Below, piece after piece: positions 17,131-24,302 of a stretch of DNA of 64,000 bases (positions within the stretch are counted from its first letter, which is position 1; each line of letters opens with the position of its first letter). The notes under the pieces are model-generated. The model searched no databases. It had not been told where the DNA came from and saw only the letters and a program-made list of their open reading frames with translations. Both the position numbers and the translations under genes were made by a program. The stretch spans positions 124,001 to 188,000 of the forward strand of contig CAZFLR010000001.1 of the NCBI GenBank assembly GCA_964519385.1, given 5' to 3'. This DNA comes from SVFI01 sp964519385. GTDB taxonomy: Bacteria; Bacillota; Clostridia; Lachnospirales; Lachnospiraceae.

Positions 17131-17174
17131 CTCTTCAGCCTCTTGTCCAAATGGATTTTTTTGCGACTTGCCAT
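17127..17174 (-). CDS. Tiny upstream ORF (15 codons) coupled to the Spo0A-like gene
   Basis: An ATG at 17174 with an excellent ribosome site (AAAGGAG, 7 bases upstream) opens a 15-residue peptide, MASRKKIHLDKRLKR. Its TGA overlaps the ATG of the Spo0A-like gene as ATGA. The ORF contains seven consecutive A residues on the coding strand (17156-17162); a minus-one slip there would join this start to the downstream frame (reading NPFGQEAEEM before the next ATG). It is either a leader peptide giving translational coupling or the true N terminus of a slippage-dependent or frameshifted gene. The sequence alone does not decide. Confidence 0.5.
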   Translation of the reverse strand: MASRKKIHLDKRLKR

Positions 17175-17188
17175 TATAATACTCCTTT

Positions 17189-17222
17189 TTTGACAATATG
17201 TCTAACAAATCTCATCGACAAA
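17189..17222 (-). promoter_or_regulatory. Two 0A-box-like sites upstream of the Spo0A-like gene
   Basis: On the minus strand TTTGTCGAT (17214-17222) and ATTGTCAAA (17189-17197) each match the Spo0A box consensus TTTGTCRAA at 8 of 9 positions, in the same orientation and 16 bases apart. They lie between the manC stop and the ribosome site of the tiny ORF. The position suits binding by Spo0A or by the encoded effector domain itself. Short sites like these arise by chance, so this is suggestive only. Confidence 0.45.
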
Positions 17223-17236
17223 ATCTGACGCGCATG

Positions 17237-18325
17237 TCACAAATACTCTTCCATGCCCTCCGATGCCAGCTTTTCTACGACATTTTTTACATCCTGAGCC
17301 CTGTTTTTATCGCAGATTAAAATTGCATCTTTCTCCTGAATTACAATTAAATTTTCCACTCCGATGGTCGCAATCAGCTTATCTTTTCCGTATAAAATAC
17401 AATTCCGGGTATCTATATTGAGCTGTTTTCCGTAGAGCACATTTCCATTTTCATCTTCCGGCTTCATGATTCCGAGCATATCAAGGCTTCCTATATCATT
17501 CCAGCCGAAATCGCCGGCTATCATCAGCACATCTCTGCTTCTCTCCATGATACCGTAGTCGATGGAGATTTTGGGAATTTCCGGATAGACCCTTGCTATA
17601 ACGGCTGCTTCCTCCTCCGTTCCCATTGCATCTCCGATTTCTTCCAGGCAGGCATAAATATCAGGCAGAAGTTCTTTAAATTTTTTCAGTATCGTAGAAG
17701 CTTTCCAGATAAACATTCCGCTGTTCCATGCGTAATTTCCGCAGGCAAGATATTTTTTTGCCGTCTCTTCATCCGGTTTTTCCACGAACTCCTTCACTCT
17801 GTGATATTGCTTACCCGTCTCTCCGATGGCTGTTCCGCCGCCGTTTTCCGTACATATATAGCCGTAACCGGTTGCCGGGAATGTCGGCTGTATTCCGACG
17901 GTAATCAGCATATCCGTCGTCTCTGCTGCCAGAATCGCAGCGTCCATCACCTTCGTGAACTCTTCCCCGTCTTTTACAAACTGGTCAGACGGAAGTATGC
18001 ACATGATTCCGTCCTCATATTTTCTGACAATCTCCATCGCCGCGTAACCAATACATGCAGCCGTGTTTCTCGCCGCCGGCTCAGCCAGAATCCTCACCGG
18101 ATTCACTCTGCCTTCTGTCTCGGTCTTCATCAGTTCTGCCTGAGTTTCATTGGTCACGATGAACACATTGTCTTTTCCGACCGAATCTGCAATTCTGTCA
18201 ATGGTTTCATTGACCATAATTTCCTTTCCGCTCAGGTTTAAGAGCTGTTTCGGCCGTTCTTTTCTGCTAAGCGGCCAAAAACGGGTTCCGCCGCCGCCTG
18301 CCATAATCACTCCGTAAGTTTTCAT
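17237..18325 (-). CDS. manC: Mannose-1-phosphate guanylyltransferase
   Basis: The 362-residue protein makes GDP-mannose from GTP and mannose-1-phosphate in the cytosol. It has the pyrophosphorylase signature AGGGGTRFWPLSR at the N terminus, the ILPSDQFVKD region, and FVEKPDEETAKKYL, the sugar-binding motif. It is the single-domain form; the C-terminal isomerase domain of fused ManC/AlgA enzymes is absent, although the barrel-like linker region after residue 280 is present. The ATG at 18325 is preferred, with GAGAGG upstream, over a TTG fifteen bases earlier. It lies 63 bases before the tiny ORF and Spo0A-like gene, with no terminator between, so the three may share a transcript. GDP-mannose could feed mannosyl or fucosyl transferases in the neighbouring clusters. 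Confidence 0.93.
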   Translation of the reverse strand: MKTYGVIMAGGGGTRFWPLSRKERPKQLLNLSGKEIMVNETIDRIADSVGKDNVFIVTNETQAELMKTETEGRVNPVRILAEPAARNTAACIGYAAMEIVRKYEDGIMCILPSDQFVKDGEEFTKVMDAAILAAETTDMLITVGIQPTFPATGYGYICTENGGGTAIGETGKQYHRVKEFVEKPDEETAKKYLACGNYAWNSGMFIWKASTILKKFKELLPDIYACLEEIGDAMGTEEEAAVIARVYPEIPKISIDYGIMERSRDVLMIAGDFGWNDIGSLDMLGIMKPEDENGNVLYGKQLNIDTRNCILYGKDKLIATIGVENLIVIQEKDAILICDKNRAQDVKNVVEKLASEGMEEYL

Positions 18326-18361
18326 TGTATTACCTCTCAATTAAAAATATTCGTGAAACAA

Positions 18362-18390
18362 TTGTGATTTCATTGAAAATAGGATATACT
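18362..18390 (+). promoter_or_regulatory. Promoter of the yuiD-like gene
   Basis: A sigma-A-type promoter with -35 TTGTGA (18362-18367), a 17-base spacer and -10 TATACT (18385-18390) lies 38 bases before the start codon, pointing rightward, in the divergent gap between manC and the yuiD-like gene. Confidence 0.65.
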
Positions 18391-18427
18391 AATTATGGTT
18401 GAAATGCAAACAAATGAGGATTAATTT

Positions 18428-18880
18428 ATGAGCTATCTTGAATTATTGTTACAAAATCATATTTTTGTCAATGCCGTCATCGGCTGGTTTTTTGCACAGG
18501 TCTTAAAGACCATCACACACCTGATTGTATACAAAAAACTTGTCTGGGAACGTCTGGTGGGGGACGGCGGAATGCCGAGTGCCCATTCGGCTACGGTATG
18601 TGCTCTTGCAACGACAATTTTTATCAACATCGGACCTGACAGCACAGAATTTGCCATTGCAGCCATTTTGGCCATCATTGTCATGCATGATGCATGCAGC
18701 GTCCGTCTCGAGGCCGGCAAACACGCGCAGATTTTAAATGAGATGATTGAAATCTTTGACAACATCAGCGACAAATCTCTTTCAACGGAAGAAAAGCTCA
18801 AAGAATTTGTCGGACACACCAAGCTTCAGGTGTTTATGGGTGCGTTACTCGGAATCGGAATAGCGATTCTGCTCGGTTAG
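18428..18880 (+). CDS. YuiD-like divergent PAP2-family membrane protein (DUF212)
   Basis: The 150-residue protein belongs to the DUF212/YuiD group, small membrane proteins related to acid phosphatase/haloperoxidases. It has the conserved GDGGMPSAHSATVCAL stretch (about residues 46-62) and a MHDACSVR segment, with three to four hydrophobic segments (about 12-28, 74-92 and 132-149). Its biochemical role has not been established; a lipid phosphatase acting on polyprenyl phosphates would suit a region full of glycan genes, but that is inference. GAGG lies before the ATG at 18428, and its own promoter lies just upstream. The gene stands alone and ends in a two-way terminator. Confidence 0.88.
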   Translation: MSYLELLLQNHIFVNAVIGWFFAQVLKTITHLIVYKKLVWERLVGDGGMPSAHSATVCALATTIFINIGPDSTEFAIAAILAIIVMHDACSVRLEAGKHAQILNEMIEIFDNISDKSLSTEEKLKEFVGHTKLQVFMGALLGIGIAILLG

Positions 18881-18914
18881 CTCCCCTAAAAATGGATTAT
18901 TGCAGTAAGAATGA

Positions 18915-18965
18915 AAAAAAGAAGACAAGAAGACCTCTCTTTTGAGTTCCTCTTGTCTTTTTTGA
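18915..18965. terminator. Bidirectional terminator between converging genes
   Basis: An inverted repeat (AGACAAGA at 18923-18930 with TCTTGTCT at 18951-18958) is preceded by an A-run and followed by a T-run, so it can stop transcripts from both the yuiD-like gene on the plus strand and the GT2 gene on the minus strand. Confidence 0.75.
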
Positions 18966-18983
18966 TACAGTTAATAATAAAAA

Positions 18984-19931
18984 TCACATGTTGCTTTTTG
19001 GCTTCTCTTCCGACTCAGCAATCTCATCAATCAAAAACGGCGGGCGGTTTCTTGAAGCATCAAGTGCTCTCCATACATACTCGCCGAGAATTCCCATCAT
19101 CAGCATCATAATCCCGAAGGAAAACAGTACCACGCACATCAGGGATGCCCAGCCCAGAATCGGGGTTCCGACGGTGAATTTTTCAATCATGACACGAATC
19201 ATCATAATCACCGCGAGTATCGCATATGCCACACCGAGTCCCGACATGAAACGAATTGGGAAGTATGAAAAACTCATCATGGAATCAAGCACCAGTTTAA
19301 TCTTCTTCGCCAGTGTCCATCTTGATTTTCCGATTTCGCGGTCACGGCGGTGAAAATAAATTTCATCCGTCTTAAATCCTGCCCAGAGCACCTGAAGCGT
19401 CAGGGATGAATTTTTTTCATCAAGCCTCTCAAGTACCTCAATCACCTGTCTGTCTATCAGATAACAGTCACAGCCTCCGACAGGCATACGCTTTTCCACA
19501 AACTTGTGTATCAGCACATAGTACATATGTGCAAATGCTTTTTTTATAATGTTTTCATCCCGTTCCTTGCGAACGGCAAGAACTACTTTGTTGCCCTTCT
19601 TCCAGCTCTCATACATCTCAAGAATGATTTCCGAGTCTTCCTGCAAATCCGCCTGTTTCGTCACGGCGCAGTCCCCGGTACAGACGGAAAGTCCTGCCAG
19701 AAGTGCTGCGTGCTCGCCAAAATTGCGCGAAAGTCTGACACAACGGACATTTGCATCCAGCTTCTTGATTTCATTCATAATCTCCCACGATTCATCTCCG
19801 GAGCCGTCATCTACAAAAACAAGCTCATATTCACCGAGCTTTCCAAGAATCTTCTCCTTCATATCTTCGTACAAAAGCATCAATGTATCGGCATTATAAT
19901 ATACCGGTATCACAATCGAAATTTTACTCAT
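18984..19931 (-). CDS. Membrane glycosyltransferase family 2 (GtrB/DPM1-like)
   Basis: The 315-residue protein has a GT-A catalytic domain (about 1-225) beginning ISIVIPVYYNADTL, with VFVDDGSGDESW, and two C-terminal membrane helices (about 228-250 and 262-290) that end in the GEYVWRALDASRNRP motif of the GtrB family. These enzymes move a sugar onto polyprenyl phosphate for use on the outer membrane face. The metal-site motif reads KQADLQED, where many members have D-A-D; variants there are known, so I do not call it inactive. It follows the FdtA-like gene by 19 bases in a three-gene operon that makes and loads an amino-deoxy sugar. The lipid-linked sugar would then need an outer-face GT-C enzyme, several of which lie nearby. 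Confidence 0.87.
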   Translation of the reverse strand: MSKISIVIPVYYNADTLMLLYEDMKEKILGKLGEYELVFVDDGSGDESWEIMNEIKKLDANVRCVRLSRNFGEHAALLAGLSVCTGDCAVTKQADLQEDSEIILEMYESWKKGNKVVLAVRKERDENIIKKAFAHMYYVLIHKFVEKRMPVGGCDCYLIDRQVIEVLERLDEKNSSLTLQVLWAGFKTDEIYFHRRDREIGKSRWTLAKKIKLVLDSMMSFSYFPIRFMSGLGVAYAILAVIMMIRVMIEKFTVGTPILGWASLMCVVLFSFGIMMLMMGILGEYVWRALDASRNRPPFLIDEIAESEEKPKSNM

Positions 19932-19950
19932 CTGTTTTTTCCTGTCTTAA

Positions 19951-20376
19951 TTATTTATCTGTTCCGCCCTTTACCTCGCGGATAAACTCCTGATAATCAC
20001 GAATATACTCGCCGCCGTCATAGTGCTCGCTGGCAAGACATAAAAGCACGCTGTCCCGTGAAAAATCATACATATCCTTCCACATCATCGTCGGAATATA
20101 AAGTCCCATTCTCGGTTTGTTCAGTTCAATAATCTCTGTCTCAAATCCGTTGTCAACCTTAACACGGCTCGTTCCGCTGACATTAATCAGCACAAATTCC
20201 GTCTTCCTATTCGCATGCTGTCCGCGAATCACGGTCTCATCCGAACCATACATATAGAATACCCGTTTAATTTCAAAAGGAATGTCTCTTCCCCCGCCTT
20301 CGGCGACCACAAGATTTCCTCTCTCATCTCCATATTCACCAAATTCTATAATTTTATACTGCTCTCTGATATTCAT
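19951..20376 (-). CDS. dTDP-4-keto-6-deoxyhexose 3,4-ketoisomerase-like cupin (FdtA/QdtA family)
   Basis: The 141-residue protein is a one-domain cupin of the FdtA/QdtA/WxcM family, which shifts the keto group of dTDP-4-keto-6-deoxyglucose from C4 to C3. It shows FGEYGDERGNLVVAEGG, IPFEIKRVFYMYG and MWKDMYDFS in the right order. The core motif, usually R-G-x-H-A-H-K, reads RGQHANRK (51-58): the second His is Asn56. That His has been implicated in catalysis in FdtA, so activity or specificity may differ. I start at the ATG at 20376 (GGGAGA upstream) rather than a TTG five codons earlier. The aminotransferase gene before it, 21 bases upstream, would use its product. Confidence 0.85.
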   Translation of the reverse strand: MNIREQYKIIEFGEYGDERGNLVVAEGGGRDIPFEIKRVFYMYGSDETVIRGQHANRKTEFVLINVSGTSRVKVDNGFETEIIELNKPRMGLYIPTMMWKDMYDFSRDSVLLCLASEHYDGGEYIRDYQEFIREVKGGTDK

Positions 20377-20397
20377 ACTCAATTCTCCCAATCAGAA

Positions 20398-21489
20398 TTA
20401 GAATGCATTTAATGCATCAATTACATAGGTCTGTTCTTCTTCCGTCATTCCATTATACATCGGAATAGAAAGGACTTCATCCGCAATCTGTTCTGCCAGA
20501 GGGAAATCGCCCTTTGCAAATCCCAGATACTCATACGCCTGTGAAAGATGCGGCGGAATCGGATAATGGATAATGGTTCCGATTCCTTTTTCCTCCAGAT
20601 ATTTGATAAGTTCATCCCTTCGTCCGGTACGGATGACATACTGGTGAAATACATGATTCGCGTTCTCCCGGCGCAGAGGAAGTGTGAATGCATCATTTCG
20701 CAATTCGCGGTCATAACGTTCCGCAATTCGTATCTTTTCTTCCGTCAGTTCTTTCATATGAGAAAGTCTCACGCGCAAAAGTCCTGCCTGGAGCTCATCC
20801 AGTCGCGAGTTCGTACCGACCACCATGTTATAATAACGTTTTTCGCTGCCATAATTACGGTAAATTCTCATTTTTTCAGCAATCTGCGGATTATCGGTCG
20901 TAATCGCGCCGCCATCGCCAAACGCTCCCAGATTCTTGGAAGGGTAAAACGAAAAGCAGCCGATATCGCCAAACGTTCCTGTCATTCTGCCGTTATAGCA
21001 GGCTCCGTGAGACTGGGCACAGTCCTCTACAAGATAAAGCTTATGCTTCTTTGCCAACGCACAGATGGTATCCATCTCGCATGCCTGTCCATATAAATGC
21101 ACAACCAAAACAGCCTTGGTTTTGTCTGTGATTTTGGACTCTATCGCTGATGCATCCATACCATAAAAAGCATCCGGTTCCACAAACACCGGTGTCGCAC
21201 CGTTAATCGTAATTCCCATAACGCTCGCTATATAAGTGTTTGACTGGACAAGCACTTCATCGCCTTCTCCCACTCCGAGGATTCTGAACGCAAGCCAGAG
21301 CGCGTCAAGTCCGCTGGCAAGTCCGACGCAATACGCTGAGCCGGTGTAGGCAGCAAACTCCTTCTCAAACTGCTTCACTTCATCTCCGAGAACGTACCAT
21401 CCGCTGCGAAGGACTTCAAGTGCTTTATTTTCAAACTCTTCCTGATATTGATAAAACCCCCGGTCCATCCGGTTTGGCATAATTTTCAT
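20398..21489 (-). CDS. PLP-dependent sugar aminotransferase (DegT/DnrJ/EryC1, FdtB/QdtB-like)
   Basis: The 363-residue enzyme transfers an amino group to a keto-sugar nucleotide. The PLP lysine lies in FYPSKNLGAFGDGG (Lys185); VEDCAQSHGA (Asp156) contacts the cofactor ring. Length and motifs are normal for the family, and the pairing with an FdtA-like ketoisomerase points to a dTDP-3-amino-3,6-dideoxyhexose such as Fuc3N or Qui3N. The N-acetyltransferase (FdtC/QdtC) that normally completes this pathway, and RmlA/RmlB, are not adjacent. The ATG at 21489 (AAAGGTGA upstream) is preferred over a GTG three codons earlier. It is the first gene of a three-gene leftward operon from the promoter at about 21532-21560. 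Confidence 0.9.
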   Translation of the reverse strand: MKIMPNRMDRGFYQYQEEFENKALEVLRSGWYVLGDEVKQFEKEFAAYTGSAYCVGLASGLDALWLAFRILGVGEGDEVLVQSNTYIASVMGITINGATPVFVEPDAFYGMDASAIESKITDKTKAVLVVHLYGQACEMDTICALAKKHKLYLVEDCAQSHGACYNGRMTGTFGDIGCFSFYPSKNLGAFGDGGAITTDNPQIAEKMRIYRNYGSEKRYYNMVVGTNSRLDELQAGLLRVRLSHMKELTEEKIRIAERYDRELRNDAFTLPLRRENANHVFHQYVIRTGRRDELIKYLEEKGIGTIIHYPIPPHLSQAYEYLGFAKGDFPLAEQIADEVLSIPMYNGMTEEEQTYVIDALNAF

Positions 21490-21531
21490 CCGATTCACCT
21501 TTTCTCAATACTATTGTGCATAATTATATAT

Positions 21532-21560
21532 AGTTTACCATTGCGCCTTATGGATTGCAA
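21532..21560 (-). promoter_or_regulatory. Promoter of the aminotransferase-ketoisomerase-GT2 operon
   Basis: On the minus strand -35 TTGCAA (21555-21560) and -10 TAAACT (21532-21537) are separated by 17 bases, giving a leader of about 35 bases. It lies back to back with the promoter of the flippase gene. Confidence 0.5.
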
Positions 21561-21574
21561 TGAAAATAATCTTT

Positions 21575-21603
21575 TTGCCTTTCCCCGGATATAATGTTAT
21601 ACT
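21575..21603 (+). promoter_or_regulatory. Promoter of the second flippase gene, with very short leader
   Basis: On the plus strand -35 TTGCCT (21575-21580) and -10 TATACT (21598-21603) are 17 bases apart. Transcription would start at about 21610, almost at the first in-frame ATG (21611), so the mRNA may be leaderless or use the ATG at 21620. A perfect TATAAT at 21590 has no good -35. Confidence 0.45.
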
Positions 21604-21610
21604 GAAGGTC

Positions 21611-23158
21611 ATGAAAGAAATGAGCAAAAACAAACAACTAATCATTAATATGGCCGCCAGCCTTCTGTCGTGTCTTGTCAGCCTCGGAATCAGTTTTCTC
21701 ATCACTCCGACCGTCATTGACAAGCTCGGTCCGGAAGCGCAGGGCTTTGTTACCATGTCAAACAACTTCGTGAGCTACGCTGCCATCATGGCTATGGCAT
21801 TAAATTCCATGGCCGGCCGTTTTATCACGGTCAAAATCCACCAGGGAGACAGGGATGGAGCGAACCGGTACTTTAATTCCGTCATGTATGCGAATATTGC
21901 AATCGTGGCAATTCTTCTGCTGCCATGTACGGCCGTTGTCCTTTATCTGGAAAAGTTGGTCAATATTTCACCTGAGCTCATACCCGATGTCAAGCTCCTG
22001 TTTGGCACGATGTTTCTCAACTTCATGGTGACAATTGTTTCAACCACTTTTTCCACGGCAACCTTTGCTGCGAACCGTCTGGATCTTTCTGCACTGCGCA
22101 CCATCGAATCCCAGCTCTTAAAGGCTGCTCTTCTGGTCGCTGCATTTTCACTCCTTCCGATTCGCGTAAGCTATATCGGTATTGCAACGCTGCTCGCCAA
22201 CATTTATTTATTTTTTACCTATATTCATTATACGAAAAAGCTTCTTCCGCAGATTGAAGTCAGCCGAAAGCATTTTCGTTTCTCCACCGTTGTCGAAATT
22301 CTGTCTGCCGGTATCTGGAACACCATCATGCGCGCCGGACAGGCTCTTACCAACGGTCTGGATACCATAATCACCAACCTGTGGATTGGCAAGGCCGAAA
22401 GCGGTTATATCGGAACAGCGGGGGTAATCGTAACCTCGGTCAATACTCTCTACGAGACCATTTCAGCAGTGTTTACGCCCTCGCTTACCATCAGCTATGC
22501 CAAAGACAACAAAGAAGAGCTGACAGACGACCTGAAATCCGCCATGAAGCTGACCGGATTTTTCGCCAACATCCCTCTTTGTTTTATTTTGGGCTTCGGT
22601 CTCTCATTTTATTATCTGTGGCTTCCGAGTCAGCGCGATATTATACATGTGTACTATTATCTGACCGTTTTCATCCTGATGGGTGCACTTGTGGGAGGTT
22701 CCATCAGTCCGCTTTTTAACGTCTACACAATCGTGAATAAATTAAAATGGAACTCTCTTGTCACATTGATTATGGGACTGATGAATGCAGGCATCGTATT
22801 TATTCTCCTGGAAATCCCTGCTCTCCGTCCCTACGGTATCTACTTTGTGGCGGGTATATCCTCGGTGCTCGGAATTATCAAAAATCTGACATTTACACCT
22901 ATGTATGCAGCCCATTGTCTGGAGCTGCCAAAGAGAACTTTTTATCCGACAATTCTGCGCTATATCGCCGTGACAGCTCTTATGAGCGTTGTTTTCATCG
23001 CCCTCGGAAGGCTTATACCGACAAGAAGCTGGGGCATGATAGTGGTTGATATTCTCATCTGCGGAGTGACCGGTTCGATAATCAACTTTCTGTTTCTGTT
23101 TGAAAAGAAGGAAAAGGCCATTTTTATTGATACAATCCGGAAAGCAGTTCACAGATAA
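21611..23158 (+). CDS. Polysaccharide flippase (Wzx/MurJ-like, MATE/MOP superfamily)
   Basis: The roughly 515-residue protein has about 14 hydrophobic segments and the MOP-superfamily layout of oligosaccharide flippases, including SLGISFLITPTVIDKLGPEA near the N terminus and the central FANIPLCFILGFG region. It is longer than the flippase at 1620 and not closely similar, so it probably serves a different glycan. The start is uncertain: ATG 21611 has GAAGG only 3 bases before it, and ATG 21620 has the same site about 12 bases away. It is followed 34 bases later by a sialyltransferase-superfamily gene. No polymerase is next to it, so it may carry a single repeat unit or a teichoic/glycoprotein-linked oligosaccharide. 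Confidence 0.85.
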   Translation: MKEMSKNKQLIINMAASLLSCLVSLGISFLITPTVIDKLGPEAQGFVTMSNNFVSYAAIMAMALNSMAGRFITVKIHQGDRDGANRYFNSVMYANIAIVAILLLPCTAVVLYLEKLVNISPELIPDVKLLFGTMFLNFMVTIVSTTFSTATFAANRLDLSALRTIESQLLKAALLVAAFSLLPIRVSYIGIATLLANIYLFFTYIHYTKKLLPQIEVSRKHFRFSTVVEILSAGIWNTIMRAGQALTNGLDTIITNLWIGKAESGYIGTAGVIVTSVNTLYETISAVFTPSLTISYAKDNKEELTDDLKSAMKLTGFFANIPLCFILGFGLSFYYLWLPSQRDIIHVYYYLTVFILMGALVGGSISPLFNVYTIVNKLKWNSLVTLIMGLMNAGIVFILLEIPALRPYGIYFVAGISSVLGIIKNLTFTPMYAAHCLELPKRTFYPTILRYIAVTALMSVVFIALGRLIPTRSWGMIVVDILICGVTGSIINFLFLFEKKEKAIFIDTIRKAVHR

Positions 23159-23192
23159 TCAAAAACGCAATCAGACAAAAGGAGCATAGGCA

Positions 23193-24302
23193 ATGACAAA
23201 GCATATTCTGGGCATCGTAAGCACAAGCTATCACCTGATGGTATTTCTGTTCATCAAGGATGCCTTTTTCAAAGAGGAAATCGTCGATCTGGTTCTCACT
23301 GACAAAACCCCGTTTTTTGCGGAGCTGTATACCTCAGGACGGCTGGAGAAGTATTTTGACCACGTCTTTTTTGCCGATGCAAAAAAGATTAAAAATCCGT
23401 ACAAATCCGCACCGGTTGTTCTGTGGGAAAGTTTTGTCCACAATCCGACGACAAAACAGATTCTCTCGGACGACGGATTTTCTCATTTTCAAAAATATGA
23501 TGACATTTTTTTTGCCTCGCCGGGAATGCCGGATGAGGTTGTAAAGGAAATTTCCAAAACAGCGATTAAAGAAAACAGGCAGGTTCGCTTTCACCGTTTT
23601 GAGGATGGGTTCGCCAGCTATACCAAGGCTCCGGTTTCCACCATCACCTCAGTTCTCGGACAGAAGCTTTACCGCAGGCTTTTCGGCTATGACATCAAAA
23701 AGCAGGAAAACGAGCTTTATCTTTTTGAACCGTCCCTTGCAGAGGCCAACGTCGCAGATGCCGGGACCACCGGTTTTTCTCTTGTAAAGATACCGAAAAC
23801 AAAGGAGCGAATCGACCTTGTCACTGAACAGATTCAGGACATTCTTCAGTTTCAGAGCCGTTCCTTTGATGAAAAATTCATGTTCCTCGGACAGGGGACT
23901 GCCAACTGTACGCAGAATCCCATCACCTATCGCAATCTCATACTTGACATTGCCGAACACGTAGGCTTTGATAATTTTGTTGTAAAACCGCATCCGCGGG
24001 GAGAACACGACCGCTTTGAAGACCATATCCATGTGTACACGGACACTTGTCCGTTTGAGCTGGCGGTCGCAGCGGGCAATCTGGAAGACAAAACACTGAT
24101 TTCCTATTATTCCACTGCATGTGTATCCGGGAAGCTGTTGTTTAACTCCGATTGCCGGATTATTTTCACCTATCCGCTTGCAGGCGATTCTTTTAACGAA
24201 AAATGTGATTACGAAGATTATTTTCAAAAATTATGCGGACTCTATGATAACATTCATATCGCCCGCACAAAAGATGAATTATTCCGTCTGCTTAACGAGT
24301 AG
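23193..24302 (+). CDS. Second sialyltransferase-superfamily glycosyltransferase (GT52/polysialyltransferase-like)
   Basis: The 369-residue protein carries the sialyltransferase superfamily motifs: an acidic-acidic-Gly motif in HRFEDGFASY (EDG, 137-139) and an HP motif in VVKPHPRGEH (His267-Pro268), followed by SYYSTACVSG. The N-terminal GIVSTSYHLMVF resembles the ITANTYYQLILA start of the homologue at 3022-4134, to which it is a distant paralogue. AGGAG lies 8 bases before the ATG. It follows a flippase gene on the plus strand, outside the neuB operon, so it may decorate a different glycan with the same CMP-sugar. Its last 24 bases overlap the end of the converging GT39-like gene. Specificity unknown. 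Confidence 0.66.
   Translation: MTKHILGIVSTSYHLMVFLFIKDAFFKEEIVDLVLTDKTPFFAELYTSGRLEKYFDHVFFADAKKIKNPYKSAPVVLWESFVHNPTTKQILSDDGFSHFQKYDDIFFASPGMPDEVVKEISKTAIKENRQVRFHRFEDGFASYTKAPVSTITSVLGQKLYRRLFGYDIKKQENELYLFEPSLAEANVADAGTTGFSLVKIPKTKERIDLVTEQIQDILQFQSRSFDEKFMFLGQGTANCTQNPITYRNLILDIAEHVGFDNFVVKPHPRGEHDRFEDHIHVYTDTCPFELAVAAGNLEDKTLISYYSTACVSGKLLFNSDCRIIFTYPLAGDSFNEKCDYEDYFQKLCGLYDNIHIARTKDELFRLLNE

Noticed and set aside
18984..19931. Calling the GtrB-like enzyme inactive because the metal motif is QAD, not DAD
   Set aside because: Relatives with other residues before ADLQ are common, so the change alone is not evidence of lost activity.
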